In this document: positions 44,648 through 53,038 of the stretch, piece after piece | How positions within the stretch are numbered: the first letter of the stretch is position 1 | Layout: each line of letters opens with the position of its first letter | Origin: an uncultured Ignavibacteriota bacterium | GTDB taxonomy: Bacteria; Bacteroidota; Ignavibacteria; UBA10030; UBA8401 | Reading direction: 5' to 3' | Assembly (NCBI GenBank): GCA_903884005.1 | Contig: CAISDA010000006.1 | Coordinates: forward strand, 62,001-126,000 | DNA length: 64,000 nt | Notes under the pieces: generated by a model | What the model was told of the DNA's origin: nothing | The model's input: only the letters and a program-made list of their open reading frames with translations | The model's database searches: none | Program-made: the position numbers and the translations under genes

Positions 44648-44920
44648 CTACCGGATACGGAACCCGGTGAATACATGTGTCGGCTCGCTCCATTCCACGT
44701 CGACTGCGTGGACATGCGCCGAGCGCGGCCCGGTCTTTAAGTGAACAATGAATTCTTCGATCGCGCTTTTTTCGCCTTCAACTTCGGCGCTGACGGTGTC
44801 GTTATACTCGTTTTGGACGAAGCCCGATAGTCCGAGCGACTGCGCGTGTTTGCATGCAAACCAGCGGTATCCGACCCCCTGCACCAGTCCGCTTACGGAG
44901 ATCATCGCGTGTGCTTCCAT
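44648..44920 (-). CDS. acyP: Acylphosphatase
   Basis: 90 residues from MEAHAMISVSGLVQGVGYRW. The signature VSGLVQGVGYRWFACKHAQ (catalytic Arg) and GFVQNEYNDTVSAEVEGEKS (Asn) are present, with the usual 90-residue length. It hydrolyses carboxyl phosphates such as acetyl- or carbamoyl-phosphate. The start follows the EamA stop by 4 bases. An ATG six codons earlier reads into EamA. Confidence 0.95.
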   Translation of the reverse strand: MEAHAMISVSGLVQGVGYRWFACKHAQSLGLSGFVQNEYNDTVSAEVEGEKSAIEEFIVHLKTGPRSAHVHAVDVEWSEPTHVFTGFRIR

Positions 44921-44924
44921 ACGG

Positions 44925-45824
44925 TCAGTCCTCATCCCCGAGAACGCGTGCGCCCCACGGCATGTACTGTCCGATATCCTCGGCAAATTCGGACACGAGG
45001 ATGCCTCCGATGATGAGGACGCCTCCGACCACTCCGATCCATCCCATGATCTCGTTCAACACGGCATAGGCGAGCACCGCTCCGATCACCGGTTCAACTG
45101 AAAAAATGATGACGGCGGCAGTGGGAGTCGTATCCTTCTGATACTTGTTTTGTATGTACGTTGTGGCGACAGTAGCCAGAAGCGCCAGGAAGACAAGGAT
45201 GGCCGTCGATGTGATCGTGAAATGCACCCGCACTGTTTCAAACGGGAGAAAGAAGAAGCTTATGATCCCCGCGAACATGATCTGCACGAATCCCAGTTTA
45301 AGAAAATCCTCTTCTTTTGTGTACACGTCGAGAAACACGATATAAATCCCAAAGAGCACAGCCGCGATAAGGACAAGCACATCGCCGATCCTGATCCCGC
45401 TCTCGCTTCCGGGTTTCGTGAGCAGATAGAGGCCGAGCGTGACGACAACGATGCCCAGAAAGTTTCCGAGCTTCGGTTTTTTCTTGAGAAAAATAATTTG
45501 CGCCAACGGCGTAAAGATCACCATCATGCCGGTAATGAATCCCGCATTCGACGCGCTCGTCAAAAAAAGCCCGAGGTTCTGAAGCAGGAGCCCGATACCG
45601 ACGAGCATCCCGAGGATCGCGCCCCTTTTCCACGTGGAGCGGGGTATATCGTGCAGCCGACTGGAAAAGAACAGCGCAAAGAATGCCGTTGCGAAAATGT
45701 ACCTGACCGTGATGAATGCGAACGGGGAAAAATCTTTGAACCCGATCTTCGCAATCACAAACGTGCTTCCCCAGATGAATGTGGTACAGAATAAGTAGAG
45801 TTCCGCTTTTTTACGGGCAGTCAT
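44925..45824 (-). CDS. EamA-family (drug/metabolite) transporter
   Basis: 299 residues with ten hydrophobic helices, two five-helix EamA repeats. The first starts FCTTFIWGSTFVIAKIGFKD and carries FAFITVRYIFATAFFAL; the second has ALLATVATTYIQNKYQKDTT and IFSVEPVIGAVLAYAVLNE. It ends in a charged cytoplasmic tail. The substrate is unknown. ATG at 45824 chosen over a GTG two codons upstream. Confidence 0.88.
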   Translation of the reverse strand: MTARKKAELYLFCTTFIWGSTFVIAKIGFKDFSPFAFITVRYIFATAFFALFFSSRLHDIPRSTWKRGAILGMLVGIGLLLQNLGLFLTSASNAGFITGMMVIFTPLAQIIFLKKKPKLGNFLGIVVVTLGLYLLTKPGSESGIRIGDVLVLIAAVLFGIYIVFLDVYTKEEDFLKLGFVQIMFAGIISFFFLPFETVRVHFTITSTAILVFLALLATVATTYIQNKYQKDTTPTAAVIIFSVEPVIGAVLAYAVLNEIMGWIGVVGGVLIIGGILVSEFAEDIGQYMPWGARVLGDED

Positions 45825-45934
45825 GCACACACGCTTTCAAATAATTATCCATCTGATAATCTAAAAATTTTTACCGAGAGATGAAACATCGAACGGGCAA
45901 ATATCTCACGCGGCGGCATGGGCGGGGAATGTGC

Positions 45935-46552
45935 TCAGTGTGCAGGCGGTTGTTTCCGCGCGCGCACTACGGCACCGACGGCTCTGTATCCGAGCAGGCT
46001 TGCGATCGCGAGCGCGTAGAGAATCTGCGGCCGCGCGACGACCTTGACAAGCCAGAGGTAATGAACGGCTCCCCCTGCCGCCGCGACGTAGACGAGCCGG
46101 TGGAGCAGGTTCCACCGCTTGCCGCCCATGCGCGAGATCATTTTTTTTGTGGAAGTCAGCGCAAGAGGGATCAAGAGCACGAACGAGGCGACGCCGACGG
46201 TGATGAAAGGCCGCTTGGAAATATCCAGCAGTATGTCGTGCACATCAAAAAATTTATCGAACCAGAGATATGTCGTGAAGTGCAGCGTGCCGTAGAAAAA
46301 GGCAAACAACCCGAGCATTCGCCTGTACCGGGCAGCCTCAGTGATGCCGGTGAGGCGCCTGAACGGAGTGACAATCAGAGTGAGCACGATAAACCGCAGC
46401 GTCCAAATGCCGGTCTCTTTGGTGATATCGGAGAGCGGGTTGGCGCCGAGCGCGCCCTGTTGGAAATTCCAGGCCAGCAGGGCGAGCGGAGCCAGCGCGG
46501 CAATGAAGGCCGCGGCCTTAACGATCGTTCGCGGTATCACATGCATCGTCAT
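45935..46552 (-). CDS. msrQ: MsrQ heme-binding membrane subunit of periplasmic methionine sulfoxide reductase
   Basis: 205 residues from MTMHVIPRTIVKAAAF (ATG at 46552, or 46546). Six helices. Heme-ligand His candidates occur in FYGTLHFTTYLWF and NLLHRLVYVAAAGGAVHYLW, and FRRLTGITEAARYRRMLGLF is typical of MsrQ/YedZ. It carries electrons from the quinone pool to MsrP, whose gene precedes it. It repairs oxidised methionines in periplasmic proteins. Confidence 0.92.
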   Translation of the reverse strand: MTMHVIPRTIVKAAAFIAALAPLALLAWNFQQGALGANPLSDITKETGIWTLRFIVLTLIVTPFRRLTGITEAARYRRMLGLFAFFYGTLHFTTYLWFDKFFDVHDILLDISKRPFITVGVASFVLLIPLALTSTKKMISRMGGKRWNLLHRLVYVAAAGGAVHYLWLVKVVARPQILYALAIASLLGYRAVGAVVRARKQPPAH

Positions 46553-46622
46553 TGTGCTGGTATTCCTCTTCGGGTCCGCGCCTGCGGTGAGACAGCCGGC
46601 GCTGACCGGCGTGTGGGCGGCA

Positions 46623-47579
46623 TTAAAAATTTTTTCGCAGGTCCATGCCTGCATAGAGACTGCCGACGATGTCGCCATACCCATTGAACATAAGCGTCTT
46701 GCGTTTGAAGAATTCGCCGAGGCGGCGTTCCTTCGCCTGGCTCCATCGCGGATGATCGACATCGGGATTCACATTCGAATAAAATCCGTACTCATTCGGG
46801 GCGGACATGTTCCACGAGTTCTGTGGCTGGTAGTCGATGAATTTGATCGCCACGATAGACTTGATGCTCTTGAATCCATATTTCCATGGCACCACCAGAC
46901 GGAGCGGAGCACCGTTCTGATTCGGCAGCGGTTTGCCGTAGAGGCCTGTGGCAAGAAGTGTGAGCGGATTCATCGCTTCATCCATGCGCAATCCCTCCAC
47001 ATACGGCCAGCGGAGCGTGCCCTCCTTCTGCCCCGGCATCTGATCGGGCGCGAAGAGCGTCACAAATTGAATGTACTTTGCTTTCGATGTCGGCTCTACT
47101 TTCGCGATCAGATTCGCAAGCGGAAATCCGAGCCACGGGATGACCATCGACCAGCCCTCGACGCATCGATGCCTGTAGATGCGGTCTTCCATGGATTGGC
47201 CCTTAAGAATATCACCCAGCGGATAGACGCCGGGCTTTTTGACCAACCCCTCGATCGACACGTTCCACGGCGACGGTTTCAACGTCGAGGCATACCGCGC
47301 CGGGTCGCTCTTGTCGGTGCCGAACTCATAAAAATTATTGTATGTGGACATGTCGTTGAACGAATTCGTATCTTCGGTCGTTGAATATTTGCCCGCATGA
47401 AGGGGCTTCCATGAATTCTTGTCCTGTGCCGGGAGCACCGATGTCCTATCCAGGAACGGGGCGGCAAGCACGCCTGCAGCGGCGAAGGCTGCCTGTTTCA
47501 TGAACACGCGGCGGTTGCGATAATCGTTTTCGGAGGTGATATCGGACGATGTGATGCCGTACGACTCTGGCTTGTGCAT
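46623..47579 (-). CDS. msrP: MsrP molybdoenzyme, catalytic subunit of periplasmic methionine sulfoxide reductase
   Basis: 318 residues. The N-terminus has a twin-arginine signal ([17 protein letters not shown]), so the folded cofactor-bearing protein goes through Tat. The molybdopterin core has [17 protein letters not shown], where the Cys binds molybdenum, and [20 protein letters not shown], then [12 protein letters not shown] lies before the ATG. MsrP reduces methionine sulfoxide in periplasmic proteins using electrons from MsrQ. The Moco dependence fits the separate moaD gene at 6.6 kb. Confidence 0.93.
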   Translation of the reverse strand: MHKPESYGITSSDITSENDYRNRRVFMKQAAFAAAGVLAAPFLDRTSVLPAQDKNSWKPLHAGKYSTTEDTNSFNDMSTYNNFYEFGTDKSDPARYASTLKPSPWNVSIEGLVKKPGVYPLGDILKGQSMEDRIYRHRCVEGWSMVIPWLGFPLANLIAKVEPTSKAKYIQFVTLFAPDQMPGQKEGTLRWPYVEGLRMDEAMNPLTLLATGLYGKPLPNQNGAPLRLVVPWKYGFKSIKSIVAIKFIDYQPQNSWNMSAPNEYGFYSNVNPDVDHPRWSQAKERRLGEFFKRKTLMFNGYGDIVGSLYAGMDLRKNF

Positions 47580-47661
47580 GGCTCAATCCTGTTAAGTTGG
47601 CGACATACAGTACAACCTGAATCGTTGATGCGCCGTTCCATGCAGCGGACACTCCGCGCGG

Positions 47662-48057
47662 TTATTTTTTGCGGCGTTCCGTGCTATTCTTTGTACTCAT
47701 GAAGAAGCCTGCCAGCCACGTGGCGAGAATAACGATCAAACCCAAGCCGAGAATGGATACATCGTTCATCCATGCGCCCCCGCCGGCGATAACGAGGCCT
47801 GCAGTGCGAACGTACTCGATCTGTTTGGTCATATACCCGTAGGTGTATTTTCCAAGGCGCGACTGTTTGAGCGGTTCGAGATCGGCGTATTTGATGACGT
47901 ACATCGATATGAGCATCGACGGAATGAATGCGGTAATGATGCCCTTGAGCCACTCATGCTCCCATACGAAAAAGAGCGCCAGCAACGTACAGCCGATATC
48001 GACGCTCAACTTGAGCGGATGGATCTGATGGTAGAACAGTTTTTCATGATACAACAT
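47662..48057 (-). CDS. Small membrane protein of unknown function
   Basis: 131 residues. Four hydrophobic segments (about 15-32, 38-54, 83-95, 100-120); the N-terminal half has HEKLFYHQIHPLKLSVDIGC and WEHEWLKGIITAFIPSMLIS. A basic tail ends STERRKK. I recognise no family with a known activity. It is between msrP and the dipeptidyl peptidase gene and is transcribed with them. A positive-inside pattern puts the C-terminus in the cytoplasm. Confidence 0.6.
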   Translation of the reverse strand: MLYHEKLFYHQIHPLKLSVDIGCTLLALFFVWEHEWLKGIITAFIPSMLISMYVIKYADLEPLKQSRLGKYTYGYMTKQIEYVRTAGLVIAGGGAWMNDVSILGLGLIVILATWLAGFFMSTKNSTERRKK

Positions 48058-48079
48058 GCGCGATCCTCCGAAGTGGTGA

Positions 48080-50269
48080 TCATAAATTTTCGAGCAGAAA
48101 ATTTGTCATCAACGTGAACAAGTGGAGCCGGGTTCCGCCGCCTGTGATGCTGTGATTCTTGTCCGGGTAGAACATGGTTGAAAATTGTTTGTTGGCTCTC
48201 TGAAGCGCCTTCACAAGATTGACAGAATTTTGGAAATGCACATTATCGTCGCTTGTGCCGTGAATGAGCAAAAATTTTCCTTTGAGTTTATCGGCGATCG
48301 CCAGTGGCGAGCCATTCGTATATCCGGCTGCATTCTGCTCGGGAAGGTTCATGTAGCGTTCCGTATACGGCGCATCGTAATAGCGCCAACTGGTAACGGG
48401 GGCGACCGCGATGGCGGCCTTGAAATATTCCGCCCCATTCAATATGGTCATGCTGGATGTGTATCCGCCGTAGCTCCATCCCCAGATGCCGATCCTGCTC
48501 TTGTCCACATACGGCAGCGAGGCAAGATATTTAGCTCCCTCGATCTGATCGTTGACTTCCCACTTCCCCAGGTTCTGATACACATATTTCTTGAATGCTG
48601 CGCCATGGGCGGCAGTGCCCCGGTTGTCCAGCTTGAATATCAGATACCCCTTAGACGCCAGCATCGAATGCCAGAGATCGTTCGATCCTCCCCACTTATT
48701 GACCACCACCTGCGAACCCGGGCCGCCGTACGTGTAGACCAGCACGGGATAGCGTTTTGCCGGATCAAAATCATCCGGGACAAGCAGCGAGGCATTCAGT
48801 TCGAGGCTGTCGCTGGTGCGAATTGTGAAGAAACGCGTCCGGCCGAGCGCATACGTCTCGAGTGCGGGCGTAGGATTATTTTCCAGGACGGCCATTGCCG
48901 TTCCATGGACATCGAACAGAAGAGTCTTCGCGGGCCGGTCAGCAGTCGAGTAGGTGTCGATGAAATACCGGTGCCCGAGGGCGAAGTGCGCGTCGTGCGT
49001 GCCGTCTTCGGGAGTCAGCCTTTTTTTCCCCCTCCCATCGAGGCCGATGACGAAGATGTTGCGGTCGCACGCGGCTGTTTCGGATGACGAAAAGAACACG
49101 GTACCGTTGGCATCATCGACGCCGTACATTTTATCGACGTCCCATGCGCCGTGTGTAATCTGGCGGATGAGCGTGCCGTCCTTTTTAAATAGATACAGAT
49201 GCAGATAGCCGTCGCGGTCCGAGCTCCAGAGAAAATCGCCGTTCTTCAGGAATGTCAGGTCGTTGCGCAGGTCAACCCATTGCTCGCTGTGTTCGGTAAG
49301 CACGGGTGTCGTATGGCCGGTGGCGGCATCGGCGTAGAGCAGTTCCAATGTATTTTGCTGGCGGTTCAAGCGCTGTATGGCAAGCACGGAGGGATCCCCC
49401 GCCCATTGCACGCGCGCGATATACTGATCGTCGTTGCTGCCGGTATCGATCCACACGGTCTTGCCCGTGGCAAGCGTCAGCACACCCACCTTCACAGAAG
49501 CGATCGGGTCGCCTGATTTGGGATAGCGCATGGGAATGAGTGTTTCATGCAGCGAGTCCCACTCGGTGAGCGTGTATTGCGGGATCCGCGTGATGTCGAA
49601 CCGCCAATAGACGATCTGCGTGCCGGCGGCGGACCATTTCCATGCGTCGCTGAAACTGAGTTCTTCTTCATAGGCCCAGTCCGATTTGCCGTTCAGAATA
49701 ACATCCGAGCCGTCGTGTGTCAGCTGAGTTTCAACGCCTGTCTTCAGGTCGATCGAAAAAATATTGTTCGCCCGCACAAATCCGAGCCGAGTTCCGTCCG
49801 GTGAAAATTTCTGGTTATACTGGGGAGCGTCCACATGCGTGAGTTGTTTCAGCGAATGCGCTGCGGTGTCGTAGAGGAAAAAATTTCCTGCAGGCGTCAG
49901 CCGGGACAGATAGCTGTTTTGGGGCGGCGCCGCAACGAAGAGGATCGAACGGCCGTCGGGAGACCATCGGTACGACGAGAACGACATCGGCACATCGGCA
50001 TCGGCCGTATGCAGCGACGCAGCACTGACGAGGAGACGTTTCGAGCCCGAGCGGACAGCGTACATGAAAATGGACCGCGTGCGCGAAGCCGGGTCCATTT
50101 CGGTATAGGAAAAAATGGAATCGCCTTTCAGCCATTCGACGTCGCGGACGGATCGGGACGAAAATTTGTCCGATGACCAGATATCTTCGAGCGTCAGTGT
50201 TTTTTTTGAAGTCTGCGAGTGGGCTGCGGCGCCGAGGATGAGCGTAAACAGGAGAAAATATTTTTTCAT
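48080..50269 (-). CDS. Dipeptidyl peptidase IV, S9B family
   Basis: 729 residues from MKKYFLLFTLILGAAAHSQ, a signal peptide. N-terminal eight-bladed propeller (about 40-460; WSPDGRSILFVAAPPQNSYL and KFSPDGTRLGFVRANN are blade strands). Alpha/beta hydrolase domain (about 470-729): catalytic Ser in GIWGWSYGGYTSSM, Asp in LIHGTSDDNVHFQNS and His in YPDKNHSITGGG. It clips dipeptides with proline at position 2 from peptides in the periplasm or outside. Periplasmic DPP4 is a hallmark of peptide-using Bacteroidota and relatives. The neighbours do not form a clear pathway with it. Confidence 0.93.
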   Translation of the reverse strand: MKKYFLLFTLILGAAAHSQTSKKTLTLEDIWSSDKFSSRSVRDVEWLKGDSIFSYTEMDPASRTRSIFMYAVRSGSKRLLVSAASLHTADADVPMSFSSYRWSPDGRSILFVAAPPQNSYLSRLTPAGNFFLYDTAAHSLKQLTHVDAPQYNQKFSPDGTRLGFVRANNIFSIDLKTGVETQLTHDGSDVILNGKSDWAYEEELSFSDAWKWSAAGTQIVYWRFDITRIPQYTLTEWDSLHETLIPMRYPKSGDPIASVKVGVLTLATGKTVWIDTGSNDDQYIARVQWAGDPSVLAIQRLNRQQNTLELLYADAATGHTTPVLTEHSEQWVDLRNDLTFLKNGDFLWSSDRDGYLHLYLFKKDGTLIRQITHGAWDVDKMYGVDDANGTVFFSSSETAACDRNIFVIGLDGRGKKRLTPEDGTHDAHFALGHRYFIDTYSTADRPAKTLLFDVHGTAMAVLENNPTPALETYALGRTRFFTIRTSDSLELNASLLVPDDFDPAKRYPVLVYTYGGPGSQVVVNKWGGSNDLWHSMLASKGYLIFKLDNRGTAAHGAAFKKYVYQNLGKWEVNDQIEGAKYLASLPYVDKSRIGIWGWSYGGYTSSMTILNGAEYFKAAIAVAPVTSWRYYDAPYTERYMNLPEQNAAGYTNGSPLAIADKLKGKFLLIHGTSDDNVHFQNSVNLVKALQRANKQFSTMFYPDKNHSITGGGTRLHLFTLMTNFLLENL

Positions 50270-50505
50270 GAAATAGTCCTTGTACGGAGACCTGAAAGAA
50301 AAAAAAGTGAACGGGAGTGCTGCAGTCGACGGCTCAAGGCGGGAAACGCGCATTGACACTGTCGGTGACAGTTATGAAAATACAGATTTGCCGGCTCAAA
50401 TCAAACCGATCGGCCGTCGTTTGCGGAGGATCACACCGGGTCCGGCCGCCTGGCGCCAGACACGGAGAAGAGAGAGGATGTGTGCAAACAGCCGGGAGTG
50501 GAATG

Positions 50506-52638
50506 TCAACGGACGAGCAATAATTTTTTCGTTTCTGTAAATGCACCGGCCTGCAAACGATAGAAGTACATGCCGCTCGAAAAGCCCGATGCGTTCCATT
50601 GCCGTGAGTAATTGCCTGCGGATAATTCATCGGAGATGACGGATGCGACTTCCCTTCCCGTTACATCGAATATTTTGAGAGACACAAATGCTTTCGATGG
50701 AAGCCCGAATAAAATTGTTGTCAAGGGATTGAAGGGATTCGGATAATTCTGTTCAAGATAGGTACGATCTGGAATGAGTTCATTGACAGTCCCGGGCACA
50801 CGGAGTTCGGACAACGGCCGGCTCCAGACTCCTCGGGCTGTCGCGATATAACACGTGGTTCCCACAATGGCAATGTCGTTGATCTGTAACGATGTCAATC
50901 CGGTATTCAAGGGATACCATTTGATCTCGTCGTTGTTTGGTGAGCAGAATACACCGTTTTGCGAAGTTCCCGCTAAAATTACATTCTTGACTGATAGCAG
51001 TGTCTGCACTTTGCCTAAGAGACCATCAGTGTCCGCAGAGCGCCATGTCACCCCGTGATCGGTGGAGCAGTATAAGCATCTGCCTGCGGTCCCATAGACG
51101 TTGTTGTCCGTTGAGGCGAAGACCGCATTGTCTGTCGATGCAAACATCGTAGCGTATGTGTACGCAGTCCATCCAGTTGTAACTCCCTTCCATGTTGCGC
51201 CCGTATCTGTCGAGAGAAAAAGATTGCCCCAGGGAGGCCCTTGAGGCGACGCAGCCCGGCGAAGATAGTAACTGATTCCATATCCCTGGCCAAGGAGATT
51301 GGGGCCGGACACACCTGCCATTGTTACTAAGTTTGTCAATCCTTTATTGATGGGTTTCCATGTTGCCCCCGTATCGGGCGAGAGAAAAACTCCCCAGGAA
51401 TCTGTTGCCGCAACGAGGTTCGTACCGATCACGGCCAATGAAAACACATTGGGATTCGTTTTGTTCGTGCTCACCGCGATCCAGGTGTTGCTGCTATCCA
51501 CAGAGCGGAAGATACCGCCGCCTGCCGTAGCGACAAAAAGAGCCGATCCGAAAGAGACAATGTCTCTAATGATTGTGCTCGTCAATCCGGTATTCATGGG
51601 AATCCATTGGCCGCCGCCATTGGTTGAGCGATAGATACCGTTGCCGGATGCACTCGCAAAGAGATTGTCCCCCACGGCAACAAGCTGGTCGACATTCGCA
51701 GATTGCAACCCTGTCGTACTCACCCAATTCATTCCGCTGTCTGATGAACTGTAGGTCCCGAAGATCGTACCGGCGTAGATGTTCGCCCCGGCGGCGGCAA
51801 GCGATGTGACAGTGATATTGGGCAGCCCTTTATTGGAGACCACCCAACTCGCCCCGCCATCCGTTGATCTCGCCACACCGCTCGTCGTTCCGACAAGGAG
51901 CGCCGAACCGGATGAAACGATAGCATAAGAATTCACGCTCGTTCGTCCCGCATCAACCAATGACCATTGTCTGCCGTTGTCGGTTGAACGGTAGAGACCA
52001 TCCGATGCTAAACCGTAGAAATCAGTTCCAACTGATGCGACATAGCCGAAATTAAAATGGAAAAAACTGCTGGCTAAGCTCCAATGGTCACCATAGTCCG
52101 TCGACATGTACGCCCCATACCCCGCTGCCGTAAAGAGATTCGTTCCGGATGCCGCAAAACCCTCTATCTGAAGTGCTTTATTCCCTGCATGCGTTACCAT
52201 TCCGGTATCCGATTCCATCCAGGTTATACCATTATCTGAAGAACGGAAGATTCCCCATATGGTACCGGCAAACAGGTACGGGCCGAGGCGGATAATGGAC
52301 TTGGTTACATTTTGCGTCATGCCGGTATGGCTCGTGTTCCAATGTTCACCATAGTCCGTGGAGACAAAGACGCCCCAGTCGGTACCGAGATACAAATTGG
52401 AATCTGAAATCACAAGCGTGTATATCGTCAAATTCGTCAGACCGTTATTGATGCTTTTCCATGTACTGCCATGATCGCTGGATCGGAATACGCCCACGCC
52501 ACTGACAGCCTCAAACACATCGGATCCGGAACTAGCCAAGGCCCCAAGCGTGCCACCGTAGGGACCGTTGGTCTGTGTCCATTGGGCCTGCAACGGCATC
52601 GTAATCATAACAAGACATGCCAATACTGTTTTTATCAT
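50506..52638 (-). CDS. Secreted YCF48/BNR-type beta-propeller protein with type IX sorting domain
   Basis: 710 residues from MIKTVLACLVMITMPLQAQ, a signal peptide. Eleven to twelve repeats of about 43-50 residues follow, each with a strand such as FRSSDHGSTWKSINNGL, YRSTDNGRQWSLV or LSPDTGATWKPINKGL, typical of BNR/YCF48-type propellers. The last 80 residues (TYLEQNYPNPFNPLTTILF, then GREVASVISDELSAGNYSR) are the type IX sorting domain. The protein is likely displayed on or released from the outer membrane; its ligand is unknown. The gene is more AT-rich than its neighbours. Confidence 0.88.
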   Translation of the reverse strand: MIKTVLACLVMITMPLQAQWTQTNGPYGGTLGALASSGSDVFEAVSGVGVFRSSDHGSTWKSINNGLTNLTIYTLVISDSNLYLGTDWGVFVSTDYGEHWNTSHTGMTQNVTKSIIRLGPYLFAGTIWGIFRSSDNGITWMESDTGMVTHAGNKALQIEGFAASGTNLFTAAGYGAYMSTDYGDHWSLASSFFHFNFGYVASVGTDFYGLASDGLYRSTDNGRQWSLVDAGRTSVNSYAIVSSGSALLVGTTSGVARSTDGGASWVVSNKGLPNITVTSLAAAGANIYAGTIFGTYSSSDSGMNWVSTTGLQSANVDQLVAVGDNLFASASGNGIYRSTNGGGQWIPMNTGLTSTIIRDIVSFGSALFVATAGGGIFRSVDSSNTWIAVSTNKTNPNVFSLAVIGTNLVAATDSWGVFLSPDTGATWKPINKGLTNLVTMAGVSGPNLLGQGYGISYYLRRAASPQGPPWGNLFLSTDTGATWKGVTTGWTAYTYATMFASTDNAVFASTDNNVYGTAGRCLYCSTDHGVTWRSADTDGLLGKVQTLLSVKNVILAGTSQNGVFCSPNNDEIKWYPLNTGLTSLQINDIAIVGTTCYIATARGVWSRPLSELRVPGTVNELIPDRTYLEQNYPNPFNPLTTILFGLPSKAFVSLKIFDVTGREVASVISDELSAGNYSRQWNASGFSSGMYFYRLQAGAFTETKKLLLVR

Positions 52639-52794
52639 GATATTATTTTTTATCCTTATCGTCAGATACTCCCAACATTTGTTGAAAATATGGATGGGAA
52701 TAAACGCGAGTAGTCGGAGGTGGGCGCAACACAATGTTACAAAACCGCCGCTCTGAGAGGCTGTTTGGGGTGGTCGGCCGAACTGGGCAAGGGG

Positions 52795-52817
52795 AAACAG
52801 GCTAATTCAGCCTGTTT
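52795..52817. other. Hairpin directly downstream of tRNA-Val
   Basis: Nine-base perfect stem AAACAGGCT/AGCCTGTTT with a 5-base loop, beginning 3 bases after the tRNA end on the minus strand. The following U-run is only three bases, so it may terminate the tRNA transcript weakly or help processing. Confidence 0.45.
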
Positions 52818-52819
52818 TG

Positions 52820-52894
52820 TGGACTCTACAAGATTCGAACTTGTGACCTCTTCCGTGTCAAGGAAGCGCTCTAAACCAACTGAGCTAAGAGTCC
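52820..52894 (-). tRNA. tRNA-Val (GAC)
   Basis: 75 nt. Acceptor GGACTCT pairs with AGAGTCC; D-arm GCTC/GAGC; anticodon stem CTTCC/GGAAG around a TTGACAC loop with anticodon GAC; T-arm ACAAG, TTCGAAT loop, CTTGT. The discriminator is A. The 3' CCA is not encoded (A-C-A-A follows). It reads GUC valine codons. Confidence 0.96.
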
Positions 52895-53038
52895 AAACGA
52901 TGCTGTGATAGAATAATCGCTCACAGCATGTTAATGATACGAAAAAACGGACAACGATGCAAGAGGAATAATATGGCTGCGATTTTTTTTTCTTCAATGG
53001 CGGGATAGTGATGCGGCGGGATGCCGGCATCCCGGTTG

